From assembly GCF_029784165.1 (NCBI RefSeq), contig NC_073696.1, positions 157,866,223 through 157,930,222 on the forward strand: DNA of 64,000 bases, written 5' to 3'. Source of the stretch: Wyeomyia smithii (lineage: Eukaryota > Arthropoda > Insecta > Diptera > Culicidae). A model generated the notes under the pieces. The model was not told the DNA's origin, ran no database searches, and saw only the letters and a list, made by a program, of their open reading frames with translations. Shown in pieces: positions 63,050 through 64,000 of the stretch. Each line of letters starts with the position of its first letter. Within the stretch, counting starts at the first letter, position 1. Made by a program: the position numbers and the translations under genes.

Positions 63050-64000
63050 CCTAATGAAAGCAAAAAACGCGGATACTGGCGGCGGTTTGTAAACGCGTTG
63101 TCCAGGGAAACAGCGATGAGCACTCTTTGGGATACCGCCAGGCGCATGCGGAATCGTAACGTTTCGGATGAGAGTGAGGAGTATTCAGACCGCTGGATAT
63201 TCGACTTTGTCAAAAAGGTCTGTCCTGACTCTGTACCGGAACAGAAGACCTTTCGCGGCGCGTTTTTAGCAAATACGGAAGAGCCTCCATTTTCGATGTT
63301 GGAATTTTCAATGGCTCTCCTCTCGTGCAACAATAAAGCTCCAGAGTTGGATAGAATCCAATTCAACTTGTTGAAAAATCTACCCGATTCTGCAAAAAGA
63401 CGCTTGTTGGACTTGTTCAACAAGTTTCTTGAGCTAAATATTGTTCCGCACGACTGGAGGGAGGTAAAAGTCATTGCTATTCATAAACCCGGAAAACCCG
63501 CCTCTGATCACAATTCTTATAGGCCGATTGCTATGCTTTCTTGCCTCCGGAAATTAATGGAGAAAATGATTCTCTTACGGTTAGACAAATGGGTCGAAAC
63601 AAACGGTTTACTTTCAGATACTCAATTTGGCTTTCGCCGGGGCAAAGGAACGAACGATTGCCTAGCGTTGCTTTCTACTGAAATTCAACTCGCCTTTGCA
63701 TGGAAAGAACAAATGGCTTGTACATTCTTGGATATTAAGGGGGCTTTTGACTCCGTCTCTGTATTTGCAAGGACTTTCGCCAAATTTAAATAATTTTTTG
63801 CTCAATTTGTTGTCAGAAAAGCATATGTATTTCTCACATGGCGATTCGACAACTTCCCGAATTAGTTACATGGGTCTTCCCCAGGGCTCATGTTTAAGCC
63901 CTCTCTTATATAATTTTTACGTCAAGGACATCGATGAATGTCTTGCAAATTCATGCACGCTAAGGCAACTTGCAGACGATAGCGTTGTATCCATTACTGG
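63050..64000 (+). pseudogene. I-clade ORF2 fragment, copy 3, plus strand
   Basis: Begins abruptly at about 63050 (KKRGYWRRFVNALSRET) and runs to the window end. It is close to the complete element at 32611-38701, less so to copies 1 and 2. It covers the endonuclease-RT linker and RT (YRPIAMLSCLRKLMEKM, QFGFRRGKGTND, DIKGAFDSVSV). A 23-bp deletion near 63765 shifts the frame, after which LSEKHMYFSHGD, LPQGSCLSPLLYNFYV and LADDSVV continue to base 64000. 5' truncation is usual for non-LTR elements. RNase H, if present, lies outside the window. Confidence 0.85.

Overview
The window looks like intronic or intergenic DNA of a culicine mosquito, most likely Aedes. I infer this from the mix of elements: I-clade, Juan-like Jockey, CR1 and R1 non-LTR retrotransposons, a Ty3/gypsy element, DD37D and DD41D mariners, hAT and pogo-type DNA transposons, and a Feilai-like tRNA SINE. 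Nearly everything is transposon, mostly nested. The one clear host coding feature is a 149-bp aldehyde dehydrogenase exon on the minus strand (59836-59984) with good splice sites at both ends. Much of the window may therefore lie in a very large intron of that gene.

1-13.7 kb: a Juan-like Jockey 5' part, then two minus-strand copies of one I-clade element (1.15-8.2 kb and 9.8-12.5 kb) that share flanking DNA, so one arose by segmental duplication. Copy 1 holds a 3.4-kb hAT-like insertion with 8-bp target duplications, which itself carries a TA-flanked MITE. A second Juan 5' fragment and a decayed transposase-like gene follow. 13.7-16.6 kb: dispersed mosquito repeats, a (TG)n tract and a SINE with a perfect 14-bp duplication.

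16.6-41.4 kb: one Ty3/gypsy element on the minus strand (LTR, PBS, small ORF, gag, protease, RT, RNase H, integrase, in order from high to low coordinates), broken up by nested insertions. These are a 2.3-kb insert in integrase that carries an unidentified decayed coding region, a DD41D mariner in RT, two members of a non-coding family called R here, a DD37D mariner and a complete 6.09-kb I-clade element with intact ORF2. A 3.05-kb tandem duplication repeats the gag C-terminus and protease.

41.4-50 kb: a three-level nest (non-LTR 3' end, MITE, 2.1-kb foldback element built of about 151-bp units), small remnants and a third R element. 50.4-58.8 kb: a CR1-clade element with a long ORF2, then a pogo/psq-type transposon split by an R1-clade element with a target duplication. 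58.8-64 kb: an inverted dispersed repeat, the ALDH exon, short repeats and a plus-strand I-clade copy running off the end.

The best candidate for something undescribed is the R family. It has three members, all inserted in T tracts in the same polarity, with short palindromic ACGTAG/CTACGT motifs near both ends, promoter-like blocks inside and no coding capacity. The second is the unassigned coding remnant flanked by 26-bp direct repeats inside the gypsy integrase. All calls come from reading the sequence; no database search was run.
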